The notes beneath the pieces were generated by a model that was not told where the DNA came from, searched no databases, and saw only the letters and a program-made list of their open reading frames with translations. DNA of 7,218 bases. It comes from F1-20-MAGs016 sp046086245. Its GTDB lineage: Bacteria; Planctomycetota; Planctomycetia; Pirellulales; UBA1268. The DNA is taken from positions 1-7,218 of the forward strand of contig JBJSXB010000313.1 of assembly GCA_046086245.1 (NCBI GenBank), in the 5' to 3' direction. Numbering within the stretch: position 1 is the stretch's first letter; each line of letters opens with the position of its first letter. Made by a program: the position numbers and the translations under genes. Positions 1-5,284 of this stretch are shown in pieces.

Positions 1-462
1 GGCAAGTTGGATCTTCACTCCCTTCGCACCAGCGTCCATCGTGGTGTCGATGGCCCGCTTCATGGTGCGGCGGAAAGCGGCCCGCTTCGACAACTGGTCG
101 GCGATGTCCTCGGCGATGAGCTGCGCCTGGATTTCAGGACGACCCACTTCCTCGACCTTGAGGTTGACGCGCCGGCCGAGCAATTGCTGCAACTCCTCTT
201 GCAAGCGATCGACTTCCTGCCCTTTGCGACCGATCAGCACACCCGGCCGCGCGCAGTGGAGGATCACCTTCACTTCGTCGCGGGTGCGCTCGATCTCCAC
301 CTTCGAAATCGCCGCGGAGCGGTACTTCGTCTTGACGAACTTGCGGGTGCGGAAGTCCTCGAGGAGGAGTTCCCGGAAGTCCTTCTTCGACGCATACCAG
401 CGGCTCTTCCACGGCTCGGTGATGCCCGTTCGGAAGCCGACCGGATTGACCTTTTGTCCCAT
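1..462 (-). CDS. rpsC: 30S ribosomal protein S3 (partial, C-terminus outside window)
   Basis: S3 belongs to the head of the small ribosomal subunit, near the mRNA entry channel. The first 154 codons are present; the reading frame is still open at the window edge, so about 80 C-terminal residues are missing compared with the usual 210-240. The N-terminus MGQKVNPVGF is the family's typical start. Residues about 40-110 form the type II KH RNA-binding domain, with the GxxG loop GRKG at residues 78-81 in ARPGVLIGRKGQEV. The segment FRRTMKRAIDTTMDAGAKG, near residues 130-148, is the start of the C-terminal domain. The ATG at 462 is preceded by GGAAG with a 6-nt spacer. It is separated from rplV by 113 bp, long for this operon. 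The sequence closely resembles planctomycete S3. Identification is essentially certain. Confidence 0.98.
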   Translation of the reverse strand, partial: MGQKVNPVGFRTGITEPWKSRWYASKKDFRELLLEDFRTRKFVKTKYRSAAISKVEIERTRDEVKVILHCARPGVLIGRKGQEVDRLQEELQQLLGRRVNLKVEEVGRPEIQAQLIAEDIADQLSKRAAFRRTMKRAIDTTMDAGAKGVKIQLA

Positions 463-575
463 GAACTTCTTCCGTCGCTGTGCGTTACCGGATCGTTCGC
501 CGCTCAGAACCGACCGCTTCGTATGGTGTTCGCCCGAACACCCCGACCGCCAACCTCAACCCCTCCGACCCGACG
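463..575 (-). other. rplV-rpsC spacer with a perfect inverted repeat
   Basis: This 113-bp spacer has no gene. At 525-542 it holds GGTGTTCG-CC-CGAACACC, a perfect 8-bp inverted repeat with a 2-nt centre; in RNA this would be a 7-bp stem with a 4-nt loop. No T tract follows on the transcribed strand, so it does not look like an intrinsic terminator. It could be an mRNA processing or stability element, or chance. The Shine-Dalgarno site of rpsC, GGAAG at 469-473, is at the downstream end. Confidence 0.5.
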
Positions 576-923
576 TCAGTCGCCCTCAGGCCCCACGCTG
601 TCGAGCGCGACCCGGATGTGCGACATCCGCCGCTTGATGCCGAAGGCCATGCCCCGCGCGCTGGGCCTGATGCGCTTGAACATCGGTCCGCCATCGACGC
701 GGGCGTCGACGACCACCAGATCGTCGACGCCGGTGGCTTGCTTGTGCTCCGCGTTGCCGAGGGCGCTTTTGATCACCTTCTCGAGCATCCGCGCTCCGCG
801 GTGGGGCTGGAAGCGGAGGATGTCGAGCGCCTCGTCGGCGAACTTGCCACGGACCAAATCGGCCAGCGCTCGAACCTTGCGGGCGCTGATGCGGGCGTAT
901 TTGTGGGTAGCGGTGTAGGGCAT
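576..923 (-). CDS. rplV: 50S ribosomal protein L22
   Basis: L22 binds 23S rRNA. Its globular domain lies on the outside of the large subunit and its long beta-hairpin lines the peptide exit tunnel. The 115-residue product has the family opening, ATHKYARISARKVRALADL at residues 5-23. The hairpin and signature region is at about residues 80-105 and includes RPSARGMAFGIKRRMSHI. Length is close to the usual 110-120. I chose the ATG at 923 because the protein then begins MPYTATHKYARIS, as in relatives. A GTG at 992 is in frame and overlaps the rpsS stop as GTGA, which would add 23 residues with no family counterpart. Neither start has a strong Shine-Dalgarno sequence. It lies 65 bp downstream of rpsS. 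Confidence 0.97.
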   Translation of the reverse strand: MPYTATHKYARISARKVRALADLVRGKFADEALDILRFQPHRGARMLEKVIKSALGNAEHKQATGVDDLVVVDARVDGGPMFKRIRPSARGMAFGIKRRMSHIRVALDSVGPEGD

Positions 924-988
924 GGTTGGATCTCGTGGGGCGATCGGGAACGCCGCGGGCCGTCCGATGGACGCCCGGTCCTGCGGGC

Positions 989-1273
989 TCACTTCGCGGG
1001 GGCCGCCTCCTTGACCTTGCCGCCGTGGCCACGGAACGTCCGGGTCGGGGCGAATTCACCGAGCTTGTGGCCGACCATGTCTTCGGTCACGAACACCTTC
1101 ACGTGCTGCTTGCCGTTGTGCACCATGAACGTCAGGCCGATGAACTCCGGAACGATCGTGCACGACCGTGACCAGGTCTTGATCGGCTCGCGCTTTCCGC
1201 TTCCCAGCTGCCCCTCGACCTTTTCGAAGAGGCGCGGATCGACGTACGGCCCCTTTTTTGCGCTGCGGCCCAT
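989..1273 (-). CDS. rpsS: 30S ribosomal protein S19
   Basis: S19 sits in the head of the small subunit with S13 and contacts 16S rRNA and, through bridges, the large subunit. The 94-residue protein opens with MGRSAKKGPYVD. The S19 signature spans residues 52-83 and includes HNGKQHVKVFVTEDMVGHK followed by LGEFAPTRTFRGH. Length matches the usual 88-95. The ATG at 1273 is preceded by AGGTGA (1280-1285) with a 6-nt spacer, one of the best ribosome binding sites in the operon. The C-terminus ends in a short Lys/Ala-rich tail, normal for the family. It lies 102 bp downstream of rplB, with a hairpin in that gap. Confidence 0.98.
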   Translation of the reverse strand: MGRSAKKGPYVDPRLFEKVEGQLGSGKREPIKTWSRSCTIVPEFIGLTFMVHNGKQHVKVFVTEDMVGHKLGEFAPTRTFRGHGGKVKEAAPAK

Positions 1274-1342
1274 GGATGGTCACCTGCGGTTGCGATGCGG
1301 ATCGATGTGAAAAGCGGCCTGGATCGTTGCCAAAACGGGAAT

Positions 1343-1361
1343 GCATCCGCCGGGCGGACGC
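1343..1361 (-). terminator. Possible attenuator hairpin between rplB and rpsS
   Basis: On the transcribed strand this reads GCGTCCG-CCCGG-CGGATGC. It is a 7-bp stem with one G-U pair and a 5-nt loop, starting about 15 nt past the rplB stop codon. It is followed by ATTCCCGTTTTGGC, so a short T4 run starts about 7 nt after the stem. The T run is short and displaced, so full termination is unlikely. Partial attenuation, or stabilisation of the 3' end of the upstream mRNA, is possible. Inference from sequence only. Confidence 0.35.
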
Positions 1362-1375
1362 CCGAGCGACGGGTA

Positions 1376-2233
1376 TCACCGGAGCTTGAGTTGCCCGTAG
1401 CGGCGACTCTTGCGTCGGCGGATGATCGCCGCGCCCGACGGCTTGCGCGGCTTCCGTGTGCCGCCTCCCTTGGAACTCTTACCGGTCGGACTGACGGGGT
1501 GCCGACCACCCTTGGTGCGGCCTTCACCACCGCCGTGCGGATGGTCGATCGGGTTCATGGCCGTGCCACGGACGTGGGGCCGGATTCCCATCCATCGCTT
1601 GCGCCCCGCCTTGCCGAGCACGATGTTCATGTGTTCCGAGTTGCCGATCGCCCCGATCGTGGCCCGGCACGCGGCCGGCACGCGGCGGATCTCGCCGGAC
1701 GGAAGCGTCAACTGAGCCCACTGCGACTCGCGGGCGACGAGCACGGCCGACGAGCCCGCCGAGCGGCACAGTCGCCCGCCACGGCCGGCCTGCAGTTCGA
1801 TGTTGTGGATCTGCATCCCCAGCGGGATCGCCGCGAGCGGCAGGCAATTCCCCACTTCGGGCGCCGCTGCCTCCCCACTCTCGACCGTGGCGCCGGCCGC
1901 CAGTCCGTCGGGGGCGAGAATGAATCGTTTGTCACCGTCGGCGTAGTGGATCAACGCCACCCGACAGGTTCGGTTGGGATCGTACTGGATCGAGTGAACC
2001 TTGCCGGGCACGCCATCTTTGTCCCGACGAAAGTCGATCAGCCGGTAATGTTGCTTATGGCCGCCGCCACGATGCCGCGCGGTGATCTTGCCCTGATTGT
2101 TGCGGCCACCCTTTTTGCGCTTGCGGATCGTCAGCCCCTTCGGGGCGACCGCGCCAGGGGTGAGTTCGGCGAAGTCCGACACGCTCGCGCCGCGGCGGCC
2201 GGGACTGGTCGGGTTGTAGGTGCGAATGCCCAT
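1376..2233 (-). CDS. rplB: 50S ribosomal protein L2
   Basis: L2 is one of the most conserved large-subunit proteins; it binds 23S rRNA near the peptidyl transferase centre and is needed for subunit association. The 285-residue protein (E. coli L2 has 273) opens MGIRTYNPTSPGRRG. The N-terminal RNA-binding motif GGRNNQGKITARHRGGGHK is at residues 42-60. The SH3-like barrel follows. The diagnostic signature AMNPIDHPHGGGEGRT is at residues 225-240; His231 matches the functionally critical E. coli His229. The basic C-terminal tail includes KPRKPSGAAIIRRRKSRRYG. The ATG at 2233 gives the expected N-terminus and has a purine-rich GGAAAG about 8 nt upstream. It lies 81 bp downstream of rplW. Confidence 0.99.
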   Translation of the reverse strand: MGIRTYNPTSPGRRGASVSDFAELTPGAVAPKGLTIRKRKKGGRNNQGKITARHRGGGHKQHYRLIDFRRDKDGVPGKVHSIQYDPNRTCRVALIHYADGDKRFILAPDGLAAGATVESGEAAAPEVGNCLPLAAIPLGMQIHNIELQAGRGGRLCRSAGSSAVLVARESQWAQLTLPSGEIRRVPAACRATIGAIGNSEHMNIVLGKAGRKRWMGIRPHVRGTAMNPIDHPHGGGEGRTKGGRHPVSPTGKSSKGGGTRKPRKPSGAAIIRRRKSRRYGQLKLR

Positions 2234-2314
2234 CGCTACGTCTTTCCGGTTTCGAGCGGACGGCGGATCACCATCTCACCAGGCCCGATCGGGGCCCGAC
2301 GGTACGGCCGCCGA
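2234..2314 (-). other. rplW-rplB spacer with GC-rich palindrome
   Basis: This 81-bp spacer has no gene. It contains the 10-bp perfect palindrome CCCGATCGGG at 2284-2293. The flanking bases allow a GGCCC-GATCG-GGGCC stem-loop at 2282-2296, or one offset by a base. There is no T tract after it on the transcribed strand. The weak purine-rich rplB ribosome binding site is at the downstream end. No function is claimed. Confidence 0.35.
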
Positions 2315-2635
2315 TCAGAACAGGTTGATCTTGTACTCCGGCTTGAGCGTGACGATCGCCTTTTTCCACGGCTTGGTACTCGTCCGCCGCACTCGGCTGC
2401 GCCGGGCTTTCCCGACGCGGTTTTGGATCGCGACACGCTCGACCTTGACGGAAAACATCTCCTCGACGGCACGCCGCACGTCGGCCTTGGTCGCCGCGGT
2501 GACGACCTCGAAGGAGTAGGCATTGTGGCGCTCCGCGCGGTGCATCCCCTTCTCGGTCACCAGCGGACGGACGATCACCTGATGCACGCCGAGCCCCGGG
2601 GTGAACGACGGCGGTGGAGGAACTGGTACGGCCAT
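2315..2635 (-). CDS. rplW: 50S ribosomal protein L23
   Basis: L23 lies at the peptide tunnel exit and in bacteria is the docking site for trigger factor and the signal recognition particle. The 106-residue protein has the conserved IVRPLVTEKG at residues 21-30, YSFEV with the following helix at 40-62, and the C-terminal strand WKKAIVTLKPEYKINLF at 90-106. The first 18 or so residues form a Pro-rich extension (MAVPVPPPPSFTPGLG) that precedes the point where E. coli L23 begins. I chose the ATG at 2635 because GAGGAG (2646-2651) stands 10 nt upstream. A TTG at 2668 is in frame and overlaps the rplD stop as TTGA, but it would add 11 unmatched residues. The gap to rplD is 29 bp. Confidence 0.97.
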   Translation of the reverse strand: MAVPVPPPPSFTPGLGVHQVIVRPLVTEKGMHRAERHNAYSFEVVTAATKADVRRAVEEMFSVKVERVAIQNRVGKARRSRVRRTSTKPWKKAIVTLKPEYKINLF

Positions 2636-2664
2636 GATTGCTCGACTCCTCGATTCCGGGCCCC

Positions 2665-3375
2665 TCAACCCTGCCGCGCTTTCGACGCCCCGCCCTTGGC
2701 CGCGGGCCGCCGCGCCGCCCGCGGTTTCGCCCCCTCACCTGCCGGCTTTCGCGCTTTGACCGCCGCGCGGAACGTGTCCAGCGCCGCTTTCGACATCACG
2801 ATGCGTCGCGGCTGCAGGATCGACAGTGCATTGAGGTCGGCGACCGGAGCCACCGAGACGCCGGCGATGTTGCGGGCGCTCTTCCACAAATTGCCGTCGG
2901 GCTTTTCCGGGCTGACGAGCACGGTGCCCTCCGCGACGCCGAGTTTGCCGAGCAACCCGGCGACGACGGACGTCTTCGGGGCCCCGACCGCGAGCGAATC
3001 GACGAGCATCACCTCCTCGTCGGCGATCCGGGAGGCGAGCGCCATCCGTGTGGCGGCCTGCAGGGCCTTGCGTGGCATCCGCCAACCGAAGTCGCGGGGC
3101 CGCTTGGCGAAGATATGGCCGCCGCCGCGCCGCGTGCCGCTGCGGCGGGCACCGGCCCGAGCGTTGCCGGTGCCCTTCTGCCGGTAGAGCTTTTTCGTCG
3201 AGCCAGCCACCTCGCCGCGCGACTTGGTCCGCATCGTGCCCTGGCGGAGGTTGGCCTGGTACATCACCACGGCATCGTGCAGCAACTGCTTGCTGACGCC
3301 CGCCGAAAGCTCCGCGGGATCGATGTCGTAGCTGCCCACCTTGTTGCCGCGAATGTCGTAGACGGGAAGATTCAC
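2665..3375 (-). CDS. rplD: 50S ribosomal protein L4
   Basis: L4 binds domain I of 23S rRNA, and its extended loop reaches the narrow part of the exit tunnel. In gammaproteobacteria it also represses the S10 operon. The 236-residue protein begins NLPVYDIRGNKVG. The tunnel loop spans about residues 50-95, with the diagnostic RQKGTGNARAGARRSG at 65-80 and RRGGGHIFAKRPRDF after it. Residues about 115-200 form the Rossmann-like globular domain. From about residue 204 a Lys/Arg/Ala/Gly-rich tail of some 30 residues makes the protein longer than the usual 200-210. The start is GTG, overlapping the rplC TGA by 4 bp (GTGA), which implies translational coupling. No ATG fits better. Whether L4 regulates this operon is unknown. 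Confidence 0.98.
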   Translation of the reverse strand: MNLPVYDIRGNKVGSYDIDPAELSAGVSKQLLHDAVVMYQANLRQGTMRTKSRGEVAGSTKKLYRQKGTGNARAGARRSGTRRGGGHIFAKRPRDFGWRMPRKALQAATRMALASRIADEEVMLVDSLAVGAPKTSVVAGLLGKLGVAEGTVLVSPEKPDGNLWKSARNIAGVSVAPVADLNALSILQPRRIVMSKAALDTFRAAVKARKPAGEGAKPRAARRPAAKGGASKARQG

Positions 3376-4175
3376 TTGGCACCCGCCTTCTTCTTGGAAA
3401 CGGGCGCCGACCCGGCGGGCGCGATCCGCTTGATCATGTTGGTCTGCCGGACGACGACATAGGAGCCGTTGGGTCCCGGCACCGCCCCACGCACCAGCAG
3501 CAGATTGTTGTCGCGATCGATGCCGACGAGTTTCAGGTTGCGCATCGTCGACCGCTCGTTACCGTAGCGACCGGCCATCCGCTTGCCCTTGAAGACCCGC
3601 GCGGGGGAGGTGTTCATGCTCGTGCCGCCCTGGTGACGGTGCACCTTCTTCACGCCGTGCGTGGCACGCTGACCCTTGAACCCATGGCGCTTCATCACGC
3701 CGGCGGTTCCGCGGCCCTTGGTGGTTCCCGTGACATCGACCCGCTCGACGCCGTCGAAGAGATCGACGGAAATCACCTGGCCGACCTCGACGCCCGGGTA
3801 GACGCCGCGCAATTCACGGACGAACCGCTGCGGTTCGCAATCCGCCTTCGTCGGCACCACGACCCCGGCTTGCGAGAGCCGCTTGCCGCGTTTGCTGTCG
3901 AGTTTGGCGACCTGCCCGCGGATCGCCCGACTCGCCAACCGACGGGGCTTGTCCCGGAACCCCAATTGGACGCCGGCATAGCCGTCGCGCTCGGGGCTGC
4001 GTACCAGCAGCACCCGGCAGGGGCCGGCCTCGATCACCGTGACGGGGATCACCGCCCCGCCCGCGTCGAAGATCTGCGTCGACCCGACCTTCCGGCCGAG
4101 GATCCCCTTCCGGCCGGCCCGGCCCGCGGAGGAGCCGCCGGCGACTTGGCTCGAAGACGTGTTTTCGGCTGCCAT
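3372..4175 (-). CDS. rplC: 50S ribosomal protein L3
   Basis: L3 is an early assembly protein; its central loop approaches the peptidyl transferase centre. From the ATG at 4175 it has 267 residues, against about 209 in E. coli. Residues 1-22 are a Ser/Gly/Ala-rich extension, then the family core opens with KGILGRKVGSTQIF, where most relatives have KVGMTQ. The central signature is KRHGFKGQRATHG (about 162-174) and, after it, SPARVFKGKRMAGRYGNE. The C-terminus has a basic KKKAGAK tail. The PGSIGQ loop of E. coli L3, whose Gln150 is methylated by PrmB, reads GGTSMN here, so that Gln is absent. The start has no clear Shine-Dalgarno sequence. An in-frame GTG at 4208 would add 11 residues. The rpsJ gap upstream is 329 bp. 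Confidence 0.97.
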   Translation of the reverse strand: MAAENTSSSQVAGGSSAGRAGRKGILGRKVGSTQIFDAGGAVIPVTVIEAGPCRVLLVRSPERDGYAGVQLGFRDKPRRLASRAIRGQVAKLDSKRGKRLSQAGVVVPTKADCEPQRFVRELRGVYPGVEVGQVISVDLFDGVERVDVTGTTKGRGTAGVMKRHGFKGQRATHGVKKVHRHQGGTSMNTSPARVFKGKRMAGRYGNERSTMRNLKLVGIDRDNNLLLVRGAVPGPNGSYVVVRQTNMIKRIAPAGSAPVSKKKAGAK

Positions 4176-4504
4176 TTTTCGTCCGCTTTTCGTCACGAGG
4201 ACGAACACGCAGCGACCGCCGTATCCACGGCGCCCGCCATCAGCCGATCACGCTCGAAGCCATCGGCTCCAGGAGCACCCGGCGTCCGCCGGGCCTTACC
4301 TGAATGCCGTTCCAAGCATGCGGTTTCGCGTGCTCCCGTCCCTCCGATCACCGACCAACCCATTACCAACCGACTACCGACCGTCCGTTCCACCATCCAT
4401 GCCGATCCCGATGAAACCGACCGCTGCCCACACTCCGCCGCCGTTCACAGCGAGGCCGTTCACAGCGCCGCCGTTCACAGCGAGGCCGTTCACAGCGAGG
4501 CCGT
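4176..4504 (-). other. Long rpsJ-rplC spacer with repeats and potential structure
   Basis: This 329-bp spacer is unusually long for the first gap of the S10 operon. No convincing gene lies in it; a short open frame on the minus strand resembles no family and is probably a shadow. From the rpsJ side it holds the 15-bp tandem repeat (4441-4515), a G-run-rich tract (4335-4386 on the transcribed strand), a hairpin at 4278-4293 (CCCGGC-GTCC-GCCGGG) and a stem-loop at 4242-4268 (AGCCGAT, 13-nt loop, ATCGGCT). None has a T tract that would make it a standard terminator. No clear sigma-70 promoter for rplC is visible. Confidence 0.7.
4335..4386 (-). other. G-run-rich tract in the rpsJ-rplC spacer
   Basis: Read on the transcribed strand, this 52-nt stretch holds eleven runs of two or three G separated by 1-5 nt. 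Three of the runs are GGG. Copies of the 7-mer GGTCGGT or GGTTGGT recur within it (4350-4356, 4365-4371, 4376-4382). The RNA could adopt two-tetrad G-quadruplexes, or the tract may be a decayed short-period repeat. Function is not established. Confidence 0.4.
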
Positions 4505-4515
4505 TCACCGCGACG
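4441..4515 (-). repeat. 15-bp tandem repeat overlapping the rpsJ stop codon
   Basis: Five consecutive 15-bp units lie at 4441, 4456, 4471, 4486 and 4501 (plus-strand starts). On the plus strand each unit is CCGTTCACAGCG plus a 3-bp tail (AGG, CCG or, in the last, ACG). The unit at 4501-4515 is the most diverged (CCGTTCACCGCGACG) and contains the last codons and the TGA stop of rpsJ. Because the period is a multiple of three, each further unit carries another TGA in the same frame. Units 1, 3 and 4 are identical. This looks like slipped-strand expansion of the 3' end of rpsJ, and hence a probable site of copy-number variation between strains. Confidence 0.9.
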
Positions 4516-4831
4516 AAGCCTTGATCTTGATGTCGACACCGGCCGGAAGACTCAGCTTATTGAGCGCCTCGATCGTCTTGGCGGTCGCTTGCACGATGTC
4601 GATCACCCGCTTGTGCGTACGGATCTCGTACTGCTGCCGCGCCTTTTTGTCGATGTGCGGACTGGAAAGCACGGTGTACCGCTCGACCCGGGTGGGAAGC
4701 GGAATCGGACCATGCACCTCGGAGTTGGTGCGTTTGGCCGTATCGACGATCTCCGCGGCGCTCTGGTCGAGGACCGCGTGGTCGTAGGCCTCCATGCGGA
4801 TGCGGATGATTTCCTGCGTCGGACCAGCCAC
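4505..4831 (-). CDS. rpsJ: 30S ribosomal protein S10 (transcription factor NusE)
   Basis: S10 is part of the small-subunit head and also acts, as NusE with NusB, in antitermination. It is the first gene of its operon. The 108-residue protein has the family core IRIRMEAYDH at residues 9-18, then AAEIVDTAKRT, the signature GPIPLPT at 41-47, and RYTVLSSPHIDKKARQQYEI followed by RTHKRVIDIV. Length matches the usual 100-105. The start is GTG at 4831: GGGAG (4840-4844) stands 8 nt upstream, and no ATG lies before the conserved core. The stop codon is inside the tandem repeat. Transcription most likely begins at the promoter near 5130, leaving a leader of about 295 nt. Confidence 0.98.
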   Translation of the reverse strand: MAGPTQEIIRIRMEAYDHAVLDQSAAEIVDTAKRTNSEVHGPIPLPTRVERYTVLSSPHIDKKARQQYEIRTHKRVIDIVQATAKTIEALNKLSLPAGVDIKIKASSR

Positions 4832-4839
4832 GAACGAGA

Positions 4840-4844
4840 CTCCC
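4840..4844 (-). promoter_or_regulatory. Ribosome binding site deciding the GTG start of rpsJ
   Basis: GGGAG on the minus strand, 8 nt before the GTG at 4831. The good spacing supports GTG as the true start of S10, since no ATG is available. Confidence 0.8.
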
Positions 4845-5106
4845 AGGGATGAATCAACGCGGCTTTCGCCGAAAACCTACGGACGACGAACTCGTAAGCG
4901 ACTCACTCGACGCACACACCCGACGCTGGCAGTCGCGGGGATGGCCGGCACGCCGTGCGTCATTCGACCGCACGGGGACGATCGCCCAGCACGCGGTCCA
5001 ACGATCCAATCGGCTGCCGCCTCGGTGATCCGACACCCGCCGTGCCAGGCTCCGGAGAGCCGGCCGACGGGTTCGTGAAGCGGACCATGAAGGCATGGAG
5101 CCTCCA

Positions 5107-5119
5107 AGATCCGCGATCT
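5107..5119 (-). promoter_or_regulatory. Dyad near the predicted S10 transcription start
   Basis: AGATC-CGC-GATCT is a perfect 5-bp inverted repeat lying roughly 8-20 nt downstream of the predicted start. It could be a repressor operator or a 5'-end hairpin of the leader RNA. It is short enough to occur by chance. Confidence 0.25.
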
Positions 5120-5131
5120 CGGGGGACTAGG

Positions 5132-5160
5132 AATCTAAAAGGGCTCGTCGCGCCTGTCAA
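5132..5160 (-). promoter_or_regulatory. Sigma-70-type promoter for the S10 operon
   Basis: On the minus strand the -35 box is TTGACA (5155-5160), a perfect consensus. A 17-bp spacer follows, then TAGATT (5132-5137), which matches TATAAT at four of six positions including the first two and the last. The predicted start is at about 5125-5128. Spacing and strength fit a highly expressed ribosomal protein operon, and this local A/T-rich patch stands out in a GC-rich intergenic region. No A/T-rich UP element is visible upstream of -35. Confidence 0.8.
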
Positions 5161-5284
5161 CACACGGTCCCTCGAAGACGCCGCGGGCGGCCCGCGCCGG
5201 GTGGCGATCGCACCGGATTGGGGGGCCGCGACGAACCCCATGCGGTGGTTCGCGGCCTGGTGCCGGCGGGGTACGCTGTGTGCC
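5161..5284 (+). other. Upstream region of the dehydrogenase pair
   Basis: This 124-bp stretch between the S10 promoter and the plus-strand dehydrogenase should carry the promoter of that unit. I find no pair of -35 and -10 boxes of useful quality. TACGCT at 5271-5276 is at best a weak -10 and would give an almost leaderless transcript. No obvious operator dyad is visible. Confidence 0.3.

Larger units (their letters stand above)
4832..5128 (-). promoter_or_regulatory. Predicted 5' leader of the S10 operon
   Basis: From the inferred transcription start (about 5125-5128) to the rpsJ start is close to 295 nt, long for a bacterial leader. It contains several potential stem-loops. One at 5048-5061 is GGCTC-TCCG-GAGCC on the transcribed strand, with a UNCG-type tetraloop, and can extend by three more pairs past a one-base bulge. 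One at 4953-4975 is CCGTGCG, a 9-nt loop, CGCACGG. One at 4861-4877 is GGTTTTC-GGC-GAAAGCC, ending about 17 nt before the rpsJ ribosome binding site. In E. coli the S10 leader mediates repression by L4; whether this unrelated-looking leader does the same is inference. No known riboswitch motif is recognised. Confidence 0.5.

Noticed and set aside
924..992. A GTG start for rplV at 992 overlapping the rpsS stop.
   Set aside because: The 23 extra residues have no counterpart in L22, whose conserved N-terminus begins at the ATG at 923.
1295..3187. A 630-codon open frame on the plus strand across rplB, rplW and rplD.
   Set aside because: It is antisense to three clearly identified ribosomal protein genes and its product is low-complexity Arg/Ala/Pro-rich sequence. 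It is a shadow of high-G+C codon use.
4278..4293. An intrinsic terminator after rpsJ from the CCCGGC-GTCC-GCCGGG hairpin.
   Set aside because: No T run follows on either strand. It is noted as structure in the spacer only.
4441..4515. A CRISPR array or iteron-type origin for the 15-bp repeats.
   Set aside because: The units are adjacent with no spacers, too short for CRISPR repeats, and sit at the end of rpsJ with no cas or replication gene nearby.
3633..4787. A 384-codon open frame on the plus strand across rplC and rpsJ containing a short peptide repeat (AVHSEAVHSA).
   Set aside because: The peptide repeat is only the 15-bp DNA repeat read in another frame. The rest is antisense to rplC and rpsJ.
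4854..5096. An 80-codon open frame on the minus strand within the S10 leader, with GGAGG 4 nt before its ATG and ending 22 nt before rpsJ; a possible leader peptide.
   Set aside because: The product is Arg/Ser-rich with no recognisable family, its third-position G+C (roughly two thirds by hand count) is below that of the real genes, and the SD spacing is short. Long open frames are expected by chance in such GC-rich DNA.
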